NCBI GenBank assembly: GCA_014529385.2
Contig: CM043947.1
Span: 117,166,087-117,230,086, forward strand
DNA: 64,000 nucleotides
Direction of reading: 5' to 3'
Source: Adiantum capillus-veneris
Taxonomy: Eukaryota > Streptophyta > Polypodiopsida > Polypodiales > Pteridaceae
Shown one piece after another: positions 1-11,215 of the stretch. The notes beneath the pieces were generated by a model. The model was not told the DNA's origin. It did not search any database and saw only the letters and a program-made list of their open reading frames with translations. Both the position numbers and the translations under genes were made by a program. How positions within the stretch are numbered: position 1 is the stretch's first letter; the number at the start of each line of letters is the position of its first letter.

Positions 1-1275
1 GGCACATCCAGAGGGTAGCATGGCAGAAGGTTGGCTGGTATCAGAGTCCCTAGTTTACATTGGAGAGTGGCTAGACGGATTTGATAAAGCCCATGACACG
101 CTATAGAGAACCATAAATGATGAGCGCATATCTGGGATTATCATGTGCAATCTCGGTGTTGAGAAGAAGATGACGAAAGATCTAGAGGCTAAAATCAATC
201 AATTTTGCATGCTTCACAATCCAGTGATGTAAAATTGGATTTCACAATACGAGGATGCAAAGCAAGAGCGACAAAGGGCACGGATCGAGTGGAGACAAGG
301 AAGACGATCACTGATGCATTATCCGGCGGGTCTGGAGAGCCTACCAACATTCATGAGCTTAAGATGGTTGCACAACCAATTGAAAAGCGTACAACAGTGT
401 GGTGAAGAAGTGACTGAGGAGGAGTGGGACTACTCTCGAGGTTGCGCGACCAAGGTAAGTTTGCAATGTACGACTAGTGACTTTCTAGATGTTTGAACGG
501 CCACTCATAATCTTTGTTGGTTGTAGTATAAGTCATACACAACAGCATGGTGTAAAGGTCGACATTTTAGGATGGAACGAGCTGACAAAAAGCATTTTAC
601 TCAAGATTGTGCAATCATGGCAAAATTTGAACAGTCTAGTCGACGACGGTCCTCTGATGCAGATCCTGTTGGTGGAACTCACATACTTTGGCACGCTTCA
701 AGAGATTTTGAGGATAGATTATAGAGGACTTTTTGGGGAGTTTCTCTATGTGCAATGGTTCAAGATAAACATGGAGGGTTGCAAGCTACTGTGCGCAGAA
801 GAGAGTTTGGTTTCCTTGAAGTGGATTCAACTAAAAAATGGACCGACGTAAGAGACAGTTTCGTACTACTCGAGCATTGTGAACAAGTAAGTTATGTGCT
901 TGGAAGCTATCCAATTTTAGAAGTTATGTGCTTGGAAGCTCTCATGTAAGTTATATGGCTTTGGCAGGTGATATTTCATCCTACAAAGTCTGCATCAAAC
1001 TGGTGGTACGTCATAGAGGTAGCCCCTTGTAATGCACGGACGTATGAGGGCTACCATGTGCCAATCACAATGGCATCAATGGAGGAGATTGGAGAAGATG
1101 CTCAGTCAAAAGGTGCTGAGGTGGTGCCAGACAAGCATCAAATTTCTACTCTCTATGGGGTGCATGGAGAGGATCTACAAAATGAAATAGAGGACATCTG
1201 CCTAAATGGAGAGGTCTATATAGATATAGGGAGTTATGTTGAGCTATGCGAGGATGAGATAGAGATCTCTTAAAG
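1..1275 (+). pseudogene. CACTA (En/Spm) TNP2-like transposase, 3' part, decayed
   Basis: C-terminal part of a CACTA transposase ORF; the 5' part lies outside the window. Frame 2 opens with HPEGSMAEGW, the PEGSIAEGY-type signature of the DUF4218 region. It continues through an H-N-E/Q-Y-K-rich stretch with stops at 104 (TAG) and 230 (TAA). A GTAAGT...TTGTAG intron (455-526) joins this to YKSYTTAWCKG. After frame changes near 672 and 770 come YFGTLQEILRIDY and then SFVLLEHCEQV, which match the DUF4216 pattern. A second intron (887-967) splices EQV to IFHPTKSASNWW, and the frame closes at 1273. Domain names are from family memory. The splice sites and frames are read directly. Two stops and two shifts make it non-functional. 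Confidence 0.82.
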
Positions 1276-1507
1276 CCATAAACATTGTATTTGAACAATT
1301 TTTCTTCATTTTATAATATATATTGTATTCACGTGGCTATACTTGAGAAATTTAAATTGTCTTTAACTCCAAGTATGTATGCTCCAGGTATGTTCTCACA
1401 AGCAGGGACACTCCTCCGTGTGTCATGAAAGTCTGATATGATGACGAGCACTGCACTCCAAGTGCAATGGAGACTAAGGCTGCAATCGCAAAGGAGGTGA
1501 TCTGACA
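1276..1507. other. CACTA internal spacer
   Basis: AT-rich spacer between the two CACTA ORFs. The only structure seen is the left arm of the inverted repeat that begins near 1445. Confidence 0.5.
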
Positions 1508-1710
1508 CTGCTCATAGATGCTACTCGTCCCTCCACTAGATCTAGTTGATCGAATGAAAGAGATGCTAAGAAGCACTACTACTGCTTCTTAGCATCTCTT
1601 TCACCCGATCAGCTAGATCTAATGGAGGGGCGAGCAACATCTATGAGTAGAGACGGATCACCTCCTTCGCGATTGTAGCCTCAATCTCCATCGCACCCGG
1701 AGCGTAGTGC
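1445..1710. repeat. Large imperfect inverted repeat (hairpin)
   Basis: Left arm 1445-1575 and right arm 1583-1710 are reverse complements with scattered mismatches. The arms meet around a 7-nt loop (CTACTAC). The innermost 20 bp (GAAAGAGATGCTAAGAAGCA and its complement) are perfect. In the second copy only the inner part of the left arm is kept (from 14053), so that duplication breakpoint lies inside this palindrome. Confidence 0.85.
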
Positions 1711-1799
1711 TTTTACAAGATACGTAGAATGCACACGGGAGACAAATTCACCAAAACTTCACACGAATCCCTCTACACAGGAATCCCTCCCCCTTTATG

Positions 1800-1853
1800 A
1801 GTTCTCTCTCTGTCTCTCTCTCTCTCTCTCCGTGTCTTTCTGTCTCTCTCTCT
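1800..1853. repeat. (TC)n microsatellite
   Basis: Interrupted (TC)n tract in block R. The second copy (14347-14396) differs in length, as expected of a fast-evolving microsatellite. Confidence 0.9.
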
Positions 1854-1918
1854 ACTTGTCCATGTTTTCTTCTCCATTCAGTATTAAGATTAAATGTTCG
1901 TGTGTTTAATGTAGGTAT

Positions 1919-3073
1919 GGATGATGATGAGTTTCTTTCTTCTTTGTCACCGCAGCAGAGGTAGTGGTACGAGGATAGTCATCGCTCTGGAGCATCATCA
2001 CGTCGTTCTACTCCTTTAGCGTCTCCCTCTGTTTTGGAGCATTCAGCACACTCTGAAGCTTCGGTGTCGACGAGACGATCTTCACACTCATCTAGGCACC
2101 GACGCTCTAGTGGTGGCGGAGGTGGTTGTTGTGGGGATGCCGCCGCTGATGCCTCAATACCACCTCGCGTTCGATGAGGCTCTTTACCTTCCCCTTCTTT
2201 GCCCGCCTCCACACTAGCCACGACATTGCCATCTACACTAGGTTTTGTGCGGCTATCAGCCGTTCCTGGCTACACACCACTACCTACTCCTCCGGGAGTC
2301 ACCCCAGTCGACAATCCTCGCTTCGGGGCCCAAACTCCAATGGAGACACCTGACGTTCGTACCCCCATCGGCACGCTGGTAGAGACCCCTGCCGGGACAC
2401 CTAGGTTCACGCGCCACAGGCAAGAGGGCTTGCCTTAATCTGTCGACTTCAGCGGTGGCATCATCTTGGATGATGAAGGCAAGAAGGTGATCTCGCGCAT
2501 GCGTGGTCTTTGCTCTCAATGAAGACTTGATGAAGGTTCGAATGCGCGAGTACTGTAAGCACAAACGTTTTGAAGTGCAAAAAGCAATAAAGCATGGGTG
2601 GGACATCGGAAGAATGCGAAGCGAGCACAGCGTGAGAGAATCCTGACAAGTGGAAGCAAGAAAAGGAGGCAACCAAAGTGCGAGAGCTCACAACACTTGG
2701 GGAGCGGCGGGTGGGAATTATTTGAGGCCGATTTTGTAAGTGTTTTTGCATTGCTCTTTAGGTTTGGTAGTTACGTCTATTTGTACTTTTAGATTCTAAC
2801 ATAATGGATTCTTTGTATGTTTTGAACAGTGGTCGATGACAAGACGTGACCCCACACCGTACGAGCGCGAGTACGCAGGCAGAAAGGGCTTAAACGTCCT
2901 GATAGACATTCTGAGTTCTCGCGGCAGCATGGTTAATATTTGGATTTACTCTTTTCTATTTGTTGTATTGTTTTGTAAATTATATGTTTATACTTACAAA
3001 AAGCTGTCTTATTGTTTTTTTTTTGCAGAATTCGATAGATACGCTGCTTGGACGCGATGAGACGTCTGATTAA
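1919..3073 (+). pseudogene. Second CACTA ORF, decayed, copy 1
   Basis: Starts after a likely acceptor (TTTAATGTAG) with ATG at 1919 (MDDDEFLSSLSPQQR). It continues as a Ser/Arg/Gly- and then Pro/Thr-rich chain with stops and shifts (TAG just after QQR, a frame change before 2199). Well-defined introns at 2736-2829 (GTAAGT...AACAG) and 2932-3028 (GTTAAT...TTGCAG) join ...LFEADF to WSMTRRDPTPYEREY, and RGSM to NSIDTLLGRDETSD with a stop at 3071. It lies between the TNP2-like ORF and the CACTA 3' end, the usual place for a TNP1/TNPA-type second ORF. I do not recognise a named domain. Confidence 0.5.
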
Positions 3074-3199
3074 ACGACGTCAGTCTAGCCGTAGCTAGAT
3101 AGGATTAGTTTCCTTTTGTCATAGCATATGTATCATGAGATGACGTGTATACGTCTTTTTGTAACTATTGGAAAACCATGTATATTTTCTCAATAATGA

Positions 3200-3774
3200 C
3201 AATGGTGTTGTAACTATTACATTTGCAAAGCTTAACAATCAATTGATTTTGCCTATGATGTGTAGAATTGTCATTGATTTACTTTCATCAATTTACTTTT
3301 GACAGTTTTGTATCTTTATTCTGCAAACAATACTATGGATGATGGAGTTAATGGTTATATTGTCTTGTGGGTGACTACTTTGGGCCTATACCTTGCACTT
3401 TCTTTCAAAGGTGAATCTGGGCTTATCTTGGATTCATTTAGGTTTACTGTAATATTGAAACATTCAATATGGTTGATGGGTGGCAGGGCATTGAATGCCC
3501 TGCCACCATAAACTTTTACTCTCGGGCGTCACTTTAAGCGTCGCTATATAAGGCTCTGCAACGTCACTATAAGCGTTGCTATAGGTAGCCTGTAAGCGTC
3601 GCTATATGCATCGCTATATAGCGACGCTTATAGCAACGGTTTTAGCGACTCTCATAGCGATGTTCCCGTATCGACGCTATTAGTAGTGACGATCTTAGCG
3701 ACGCTGGGGAGTATAAAAACCCAATGTATTTTCGTCGCTAAAAATGTCACAAGTGCACACAAACTCTTGTAGTG
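3200..3774 (+). mobile_element. CACTA 3' subterminal and terminal region, copy A
   Basis: From about 3525 the sequence is dense in GCGTCGCTATA / TATAGCGACGCT units in both orientations, the typical subterminal transposase-binding repeats of plant CACTA elements. It ends in CTCTTGTAGTG at 3774, the complement of a CACTACAAGAG terminus. The next base is gypsy integrase sequence, so this is the insertion border. A perfect hairpin at 3479-3507 (GGTGGCAGGGCATT, ATGCCCTGCCACC) lies just inside. The other CACTA end is outside the window. Confidence 0.8.
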
Positions 3775-5190
3775 CATCTGCCTTTTGTGTGGCTTTTGCT
3801 TCAGTCCATTTTGTGAGATAGTCCATGGCAACAATTATATACTGGGAATGGGATTTGTAAGCGGGTGGTGAGATTGGTCTTACAAAATCTAGACCCCACT
3901 TAGTAAAAGCCTTCGCTCCCATCATTGGCCGTAATGGCATCTCATCTCTTTTTATAGGTACCTTGGTATGCTGGCAATCATTACATCGTTTAACATATTC
4001 ATCCGCATGCATGTGCAATGTAGGCCACCAAATTTCCGCAGTAAGAGAATTATATGTATCTTATCTCCCAAGAAAAGGACTCTGCTAATTCCTTCGTGTG
4101 CTTGCTCCAAGATAGGCAGATATTCTTTTTTCGTAGCACATATTCTGAGTTGGTTGTCCTTTCCTCTCTTGTAGAGTTGATTTTCAATTAATGTGAATTC
4201 TTGAGCTTCTAGCTCAACGGCTCTCTGTCTGGCTCTCATTACATTTTCAGGGAATGTCCTTGTTGTCAAGTAGTCAACCATATATAGAATCCATCGTGGT
4301 GCAGCTGCTATCTAAAACAATGTGGAATATTCCACAAGTGGATTGTTCCTACATGTGGCACAATTTAGAACATATCTATGTACATTCTCATGCATATCAG
4401 GCCAATACACTCCTAGTTGCTTTGGGTGTTGGTGTATCTTCTTTTGGGAATATTGGAAGGCAATGGTTTGTACATGGGCTTCCATGAGATAACTTCCATA
4501 TTCTTTTGGACTAATGCATAGTCGCAGTATTCCATCAGAACCTAGGTGATACAAGCGTCCATCTACAAGTTGAAAGTTTTTTTTTCACTTTTTTGAGATT
4601 CACACATACATGTAATTTCTCATCTTTCTTGGGGACAACCACAATGGGTGACACCCAATATGTGTGTTCAATCTCATAGATGAATTCGACCTCCTTAAGC
4701 TTGTCAATCTCCTCTTTAATTTGTTTGGAGAATGTATTATTATAGGTATAGGGATGTCGTGTGTAGGGTTTGGCATTAGGCTTCAAGGGAATCATGTGTT
4801 GACATATCAATGGATCCACCCCCTTGAGGTCTTTATATGACCATGCAAAAACATCTCTATACTCCTTGAGGAGTTGGATGAGCACCTCCTCTTCTTCTGT
4901 GCTCAAATCTGTTGCTATGTAAACCGGTCTTGCAACCTCTACAAGTTTTTCTAGGTCTATTTGTTTCGTGTTTTTTGGGCCATCATAGGATTTATTTCCT
5001 TTTTTCTCCCTGATTGGTTGAGTCATCACTATTTTTCTATTTTGGATAGTGAATTTTTGATAGTGGAAAGGGACATCCATATTTTCTATCTTGGTGCTCT
5101 CTCCTATCTCCCTTTTTATCCCCATTGTCCATACTTCAAGATTCTCTTGAGTTCTTGGTACTTCTTTTTGCATTCGACCTTTGTCCTATT
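3775..5190 (-). pseudogene. Chimeric, internally deleted Ty3/gypsy pol, copy A
   Basis: Read on the minus strand: 5173-4570 gives the N-terminal part of a reverse transcriptase (YRDVFAWSYKDLKGVD, then WVSPIVVVPKKD), cut before the catalytic motifs. Next, 4563-4312 gives an integrase HHCC zinc-finger module (EAH, then YWPDMHENVHRYV, CATC). Then 4281-3952 gives an RNase H-integrase linker and a second HHCC module (LYKRGKDNQL, EQAHEG). The integrase core start follows (CNDCQHTKVP, KWGLDF, MDYLTKWTEAKA), and the frame is lost around 4050. The core is cut at 3775 by the CACTA end. Two zinc fingers in a row and a missing RT/RNase H core mean it is chimeric and defective. Confidence 0.85.
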
Positions 5191-5716
5191 TGGTTCTCCA
5201 AACTCATCTATCCCTGGTTTCTTTGTTTTGTTTCTTTTTTAGTCTTTTGAGCTTGCTGCTTCAGTGTCTTGTGTTTTTGTGAACTATCCTAAGAATTTTT
5301 CTTTTACGCAATCTTATGCCTTTACAAACATCAGGAATCGTGTTTTCCCTTTCACACATGGCATTGGATTTTCTTTGGCCATGTTTAAGGGTCTCTTCTT
5401 CATATAACATTGTTTTCGCCTAGTTTTTGGTTTGGAAAATCATAAAACCTAATATTCTTGGTCGCTTGGGTTGTAAGAGAATTCGTCATTCGCATCATTG
5501 TCATACTTGAAATGCTCCGGAGAGCCGTAAAACAACTCTTCCTCTCCTCCTTTGTTAACTGAGTCAACGTCACTTAACAGGAGCTGCTGAAGATCGAAGA
5601 CGTGCGGATGCATATCGAAGATGAATACAAAGAAGCAGTAAAGATTGGAGTTACATATTTTTCACGTTTTCCCAAAATGGTCACTTAGTGTAAATTCTCG
5701 ATATATTTCAAGCCAT
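5191..5716. other. No gene recognised
   Basis: T-rich on the plus strand, with only short ORFs. It may be the gag-side remainder of the minus-strand gypsy element, but I see no zinc knuckle or protease motif. Confidence 0.4.
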
Positions 5717-6461
5717 TGTAATATTTTAATGTGTTACGGGCTCAATGGGAGTTCCAAGCTGTAGCTCAATAGTGTGCCTAGGTTGCAGATTCAGTAAGTG
5801 GTGGAGCCCTAAAGGCCTTGGTCGCCCGGACATTGCATATTTTTACCCTAGGTATATAAGGCAGTGTGTAAAAGAAATTAGGGTTCTCAAACTCATTTGT
5901 TGAAAGTACTCTTTGGTGAGAGCTCTTGAGGTGTGTGGCTATGGAGTCCTTGAGCTTCTCCTTGCTCATGTGACTTGGTTAATACTAATCAATTCTTAAT
6001 TCTCTTTTACTATGCCTGTCTCATGCTTCTTGTGATTGCTAATGATGCTTTGATTAGCTAGACCCTAACTAATTAGTGGTTAATCCCTCTCTAATCTTGT
6101 GTGATTGCCCTCTCTTGCTTGTGTGTGCATGTAGGTTTGATTGGAGTGTGGTGCTCGATAGATCTATGTGTGTGTGATTGGTGTGTTGCATGATAGGATT
6201 AGTGTTGTGTGCATCTTGCAATTGTTAGTGTGTGTGATTGGGTTTATTGGAGGTGAAGGGAAGTGGATGTGGAGATTGCCCATCATTGTGGCTTAGCTCC
6301 TCCATAGGCCGAGAAGCTCACATCATAAAGTCAACCATTCGTGTTGCCATGATTACCTCACTAATTGTGTGAGTGTTCCATGTCCTAGCCGGGTAGCTCA
6401 TCCCTCCGGATTGCTAATTTTTTTCGTCATTGGAGCTATGCAATGGTGGGGACTCCCAACA
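5717..6461 (+). mobile_element. Orphan LTR with primer-binding site, copy A
   Basis: A TATA box (GGTATATAAG, 5851-5860) is followed by a T-rich leader. The segment ends in CCCAACA at 6461, directly followed by TTTGGTGTCGTTGCCGGGG (6462-6480). That string is one change from the GGCGCCGTTGCCGGGGA primer-binding site typical of plant Tat/Athila-type gypsy elements. This marks a plus-strand 5' LTR. The 5' border (TGTAATATTT near 5717) is a guess. No matching 3' LTR or plus-strand pol is present. Confidence 0.6.
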
Positions 6462-7791
6462 TTTGGTGTCGTTGCCGGGGACGATGGTGTAGCCAAAGTT
6501 GGTCCGCGCTATAAAGTGTGCTATGCAGTGCAAAGGGTGCGAACAGGTGCATGGTAGAGGGATAAAGCCAGTGTGGGAGACCTCAGCAGGACAATGGCAA
6601 CAGAAATGCATGCTGAAAGGGGTTTTTTAGGCCAGGGGGCCCCTCCAAAGTGAGATAATGATGACGAAAAGTCAAGGTATTCAAAATGCAGAAAATGTGT
6701 CCCGAAATGTGGTGTTCAAGTGCTCTAGAAGCTCGTCCAGACGGCTCATCAAACAGGGCTTCAGTGTGAAAGATATGCCAGTCCGAAGTTAGAAGGCTTC
6801 GCAGATCCCGAGGGACAGGGCAGGTACAGACATGCGGCCAAAAATGGGATCAATGATATGCATGTAAAGCTGGAGTTGTCGATCATGCCGGTTTTTTCGG
6901 TTCGCCATTCAAAGCTCAAATGGGCATGTTATGGCCTTTGGAATATTTGTCGGGGGCCGGGTACGTGCTCACCGGGCCACTTTGGTAGGCTCCTCAACGG
7001 GCATGTTTTTAGGGCTCCCCAAGATTTTGGGAAATGGCTTGCAATGTGGGGAGTCAACTGAAATCTGTGGCTTGCCGATCGGAGTCAGGGGCATCGAGAT
7101 GCGCCCACTTCAAGTGGACAGACAATCACGGCAGAAGAAGGGGGTAAGCTTGATTTTTTTCCAATTGTGCGACTTTCGGTGGAAGGATGTGGAATGTTCT
7201 GAATGTGGAAGAATTTCTCGAGAGGTGTGGCTGGGCTCCGAGAGAAGGGGGTTCGGCGAACGCGAACTCATGGAGCACCCATTGCATGGGACATGAGGAC
7301 TAAAAGGCCTCTTTGGTTGTGAATTGTAGAGGAAAAGAAAAAGTGTCGCTGGACTTTGGGAAAAAAGAAAAGAGAAGAAAGTAAGCCTTATAAAGCCATA
7401 AGGAGAAAAGGCAAAAAAAAGAAGAAGGAAAGTAAAGGCTTTGGTTGAGAGGCACTGGTGCCACCAGGCGCTACTGCTGCCCAAAAAAAGACACTTTTTT
7501 TCTTTGCTTTGAAAAAAGACTAGTATTTGACTCGCGCGTTGCTGCGACCAAAGAAACATGGCCACTATTCTCATAGGGCTATCTTTTCCTCCCAGTGGAA
7601 CACCATCAATACTCTATTCTACATGTATAGTCTGTTGTATTTCTAAAAGTGATGCATGACACAACCTCTTGACAAATTCTAAAAAATATGAATATGTAGC
7701 TGCAAATCATTTTTTAATACCAAGCTTGGGAGCTAGGCTCAAAGAAATTATCTTTTGTGAGTTGTTAGCCCTTGTTCAATAAACTTCTATT

Positions 7792-7796
<5 letters not shown>
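6462..7796 (+). other. Internal leader of the orphan LTR element
   Basis: Begins with the primer-binding site. The following ~850 bases are GC-richer than their surroundings and have open frames (for example 6931-7296), but none resembles gag. From 7320 to 7520 the plus strand is purine-rich with A-runs. No gene can be supported. Confidence 0.4.

Positions 7797-7842
<46 letters not shown>
7797..7842. repeat. (GA)n microsatellite
   Basis: Uninterrupted GA repeat. The copy at 52014-52048 is about ten bases shorter. Confidence 0.97.
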
Positions 7843-7844
<2 letters not shown>

Positions 7845-8700
7845 CTCCTTTTTGTGTGTCTGGGTCTAGCAATGCTACGAAGCTTGATTATATAGCTTTG
7901 ATAAGTTAGCACGGTGTGAAATATTTGAAAGCTAAGAGAATTCAATGTGATCATAAAACTTTGTTTGAAAATGGATTGGATTCTGTAGAATTGGTTTCAA
8001 CAATGGAAACACAATTGGTTTCAAAAATGGAGTGGGTTCAATAGAATTGGTTTCAACAACGGGAACACAATTGGATTCAATGTTTTGAATCCACTCTCTT
8101 ACTTGCTTCTATCCTTGCTTCTTTCTTGTGAGAGCAAGGCATGGCAATAGTGCACATCATAACCTACTATATAGTAGGAAGGACGTTTTCCCCTTGGTCT
8201 ACCTAGGGTTGATAGAAGTGCTACCAAATGCTAAAGTACAAACTGAGTAAGTAAGCAAGTTTTTAAGTATGAGTTCCCATAACTGGTACAATGTGTAATC
8301 ATAAAACTTTTCATGTCTAAGAGTGGAGTTGTGAAAACATTATTAGGGCTCATAGTTTCCAATGTAGCAAGAGAGCTTCAAGTTTCAAAGAGATGAGTTG
8401 ACTTTCTTTTAATATCTAGAATGTGATTGGCCCTTCCGTCTATGTTTCTCTACAGATGCCACACTTGCTTGCATCTCTATCTATGTTTTGTGCACAAGTA
8501 TGGTAATAGTGTTCATCAGATCATAACGATGCATAAGTAGGTTTGTATGTGTACACTATTTGTTCATGTACACTTATGCACCATTGGCACCTTCAAATGT
8601 TATAGAAATGAATGCAAAATAAGGTCACCCAATAGTTTATGTGGATGCTCTGCGCCTTTCTCAAAAATTTTAAGCTCCACTATATATAGCAAAGAAGTTG
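7843..8700. repeat. AT-rich DNA with a short minisatellite
   Basis: At 7975-8090 the unit (T)AGAATTGGTTTCAACAATGG recurs about four times with changes. The rest is single-copy-looking AT-rich DNA without gene signals. Confidence 0.5.
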
Positions 8701-10070
8701 TATGTGAATGCTCAAAGAAAATCTTGATTTAGTGTAATCCTACGTACAAATTTTGAGATTTACCTCTAAATGCTAATTGAAGGTGAGAAAAAACCCTGAT
8801 TTTACCAGAATTCCACATATAAATTTTGAGATTCACATCTAAATCTGCCCTCCCACCTCGGTTTCCTCATGCTGCTTTGGATTCGGTCACGCTGCCTTGG
8901 GTTCACTCACCTTCTGCCTCGGTTTTGCTTGTGTTCAGTTAAACCTGGGATTTGTTTTCAAATACAAAGCTTCCAATGCTCATATAGTAGAAGTAGATTG
9001 CGTCTAAATTTTTTCATATGCATGTTTACCAAGTGTCTCAGCAGAAGCATTGTGTATATGAGTGGCTATCAGATTGCTTGAAAGAAAAACACAAGTTTTG
9101 TGTATTCTCACATATGAAAATTTGAAATCCACCTCTAAATTCTAGTTTTGAAGATGAGAAAACCTACAAATTTTAGGAAAAAATCATTGATGAAACATAG
9201 CAAAATTGCCTTTAATTTTTCAATCAGTCGCTTTTTAAACTTTTTTGAAAAAACATTGTATTGTGTGCAAATGCTCAAAGTAAACTTAGGTTTACCTATA
9301 AATTCTCTTTTTTTTTTTGCTATACTCACAATTGTGAGTGAGAGAATTTATATTAACGTGACCGGATTGTATTCTTTTGAAGCTAATATAGATTTAGCAA
9401 CAAAATTCTAACTTGAAGGCAAGAAAAAAAACCAAGTTTAACACAAAGCCTAAAGAAATTTAGTGTAAATTTTCTCCGCCTCTTGCCTTTGCCACCTTGG
9501 TTTTGCTCGTGCCACTTCAGATTCGTGCATGCTGCCTTGGGTTCGCTCCCCCTTTTTGCCATCTCGAATTTTCTCATCACATCGGATTCGTGTATGCCGC
9601 CTTGAGTTCCGTAGCAAAAACACTTGTCTTTCACATTGATTTTGCTCGTCTGATTTGTTGCAAATTTTCCTATATGTCGGTTTTTAAACTTTTGTGAAAA
9701 AAGCATTGTATTGTATGCGAATGCTCAAAGTAACTTAGGTTTAGTGTAATCGTACCAAATAATTTTGAAACTTAGCCATAAATTATACTTGGAAGGCGAG
9801 AAAAAAACCCAAGCTTAGCACAAATCTTAGAGAAATTCAGGGTAAAAACCTTCAGATATCATCAAGATTTTTCTCCTCGTTCCGCCTTTGCTACCTCGGA
9901 TTTGCTTGTTCCACTTTGGATTTGTGCACACATCGACGTGGGTTTGCTTGCCTTTTTTCCACCTATTCCCTTGCTTTGGATTCTTCGGATTGGCACACCC
10001 CACCTTGGGTTCGCTTGTCTTTCGCTTTGATTTTTCTCGCCTTCAACGCTTTCCTCCACCCCTCATCTTG
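8701..10070. repeat. Degenerate tandem repeat of ~310 bp
   Basis: About four diverged copies. Each has an AGATTTACCTCTAAAT / TTGAAACTTAGCC-type start, then GGCGAGAAAAAAACCCAAG..., a CTGCCTTGGGTTCGCT-type T/C-rich stretch, and an AAGTAAACTTAGGTTTA boundary. A related single copy lies at 63380-63580, so the family is dispersed. Coding potential is not apparent. Confidence 0.6.
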
Positions 10071-10084
10071 GAATCAACCTCTTA

Positions 10085-10402
<318 letters not shown>

Positions 10403-10539
10403 CTCGTAATATATATTGAGAAGAATATTAATAAATTAAAATTTTAACAAATTTAAAATAAAAGGTATTGATAAAGTATCAGGATATATCAGCAACAGGT
10501 CCCTCAGTCTCTCTCTTCTCATTTGGGATGCTAGTGTCA

Positions 10540-10710
10540 CGACTGATTTTTTACGTACATTTTACCCATTTTAAGGTATTTTTTGGTTTTCTATGGGAGA
10601 AAATGTTAGCCAGTCTCTCAAAAATACACTATAATTCCAATAAAATAATAATTTCTTGGAAATTGGCAAGGGTCCCCTTGGTGAGTAGGAGTCCCCATGA
10701 ACTTGATGGA

Positions 10711-10772
<62 letters not shown>

Positions 10773-11215
10773 GACCAATGACATGTGTAACAACCCCATC
10801 ATTTGCATGCATGTCCGCAAAGCGATACAGAATGAAGTCGACTCACAAACAGACCAACCTTCTCGTTTTTTTCTAAGGATAGATGTTTGACATTAGTTAG
10901 TGTATATATAAATATGCGTGTGTGTGTGAACATTTATAGATTTTTTAGGGTGACACATGGTTTAACTCTCAAAAATAAAAAGGATCAAATAACTCTCAAC
11001 TTTGGGAATCTCTTTCCCCATTTGAGATGCCAATGTTAGGGTTGGTTTTTTGTTAGACATTTGACCCATTTTAAGGCATTTTTCTTGTTTTGTGTGGGAA
11101 AAAAATGTTAGCTACTCTTTTAAAAGTACATGATAATATTAAGAGAATAACAATTTTTTGGAAATTTGAAAGGCAAGGGTGTCTTTGGTGAGTAGGAGTC
11201 CAATGAGCTCAATGT
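10540..11215. repeat. Diverged direct duplication flanking a (CT)n tract
   Basis: 10540-10710 and 11040-11215 share a common backbone (TTTTACCCATTTTAAGG, GGTGAGTAGGAGTCC) with many differences. An uninterrupted (CT)n tract lies between them at 10711-10770. Confidence 0.65.

Larger units (their letters stand above)
1508..3199 (+). repeat. Tandem-duplication block R, copy 1
   Basis: Near-identical to 14053-15743, with a constant offset of about 12,545 and only scattered substitutions and small indels. Together with 3200-14049 it is the first unit of a ~12.5-kb tandem duplication. The junction at 3190-3210 (AATGACAATGGTGTTG) is uninterrupted here and is the empty site for the 31.7-kb insertion in the second copy. 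Confidence 0.88.

Noticed and set aside
1352-1576. Minus-strand ORF at 1352-1576 and its relative at 13900-14121
   Set aside because: Lies in the arm of the large palindrome, and in the second copy it is fused to satellite sequence. No conserved protein.
7110-7574. 154-residue minus-strand ORF, also conserved in copy B
   Set aside because: Kept only because the segment is duplicated. Phe/Ser-rich composition from A-runs on the other strand, no domain, and changes between copies show no synonymous bias that I can see.
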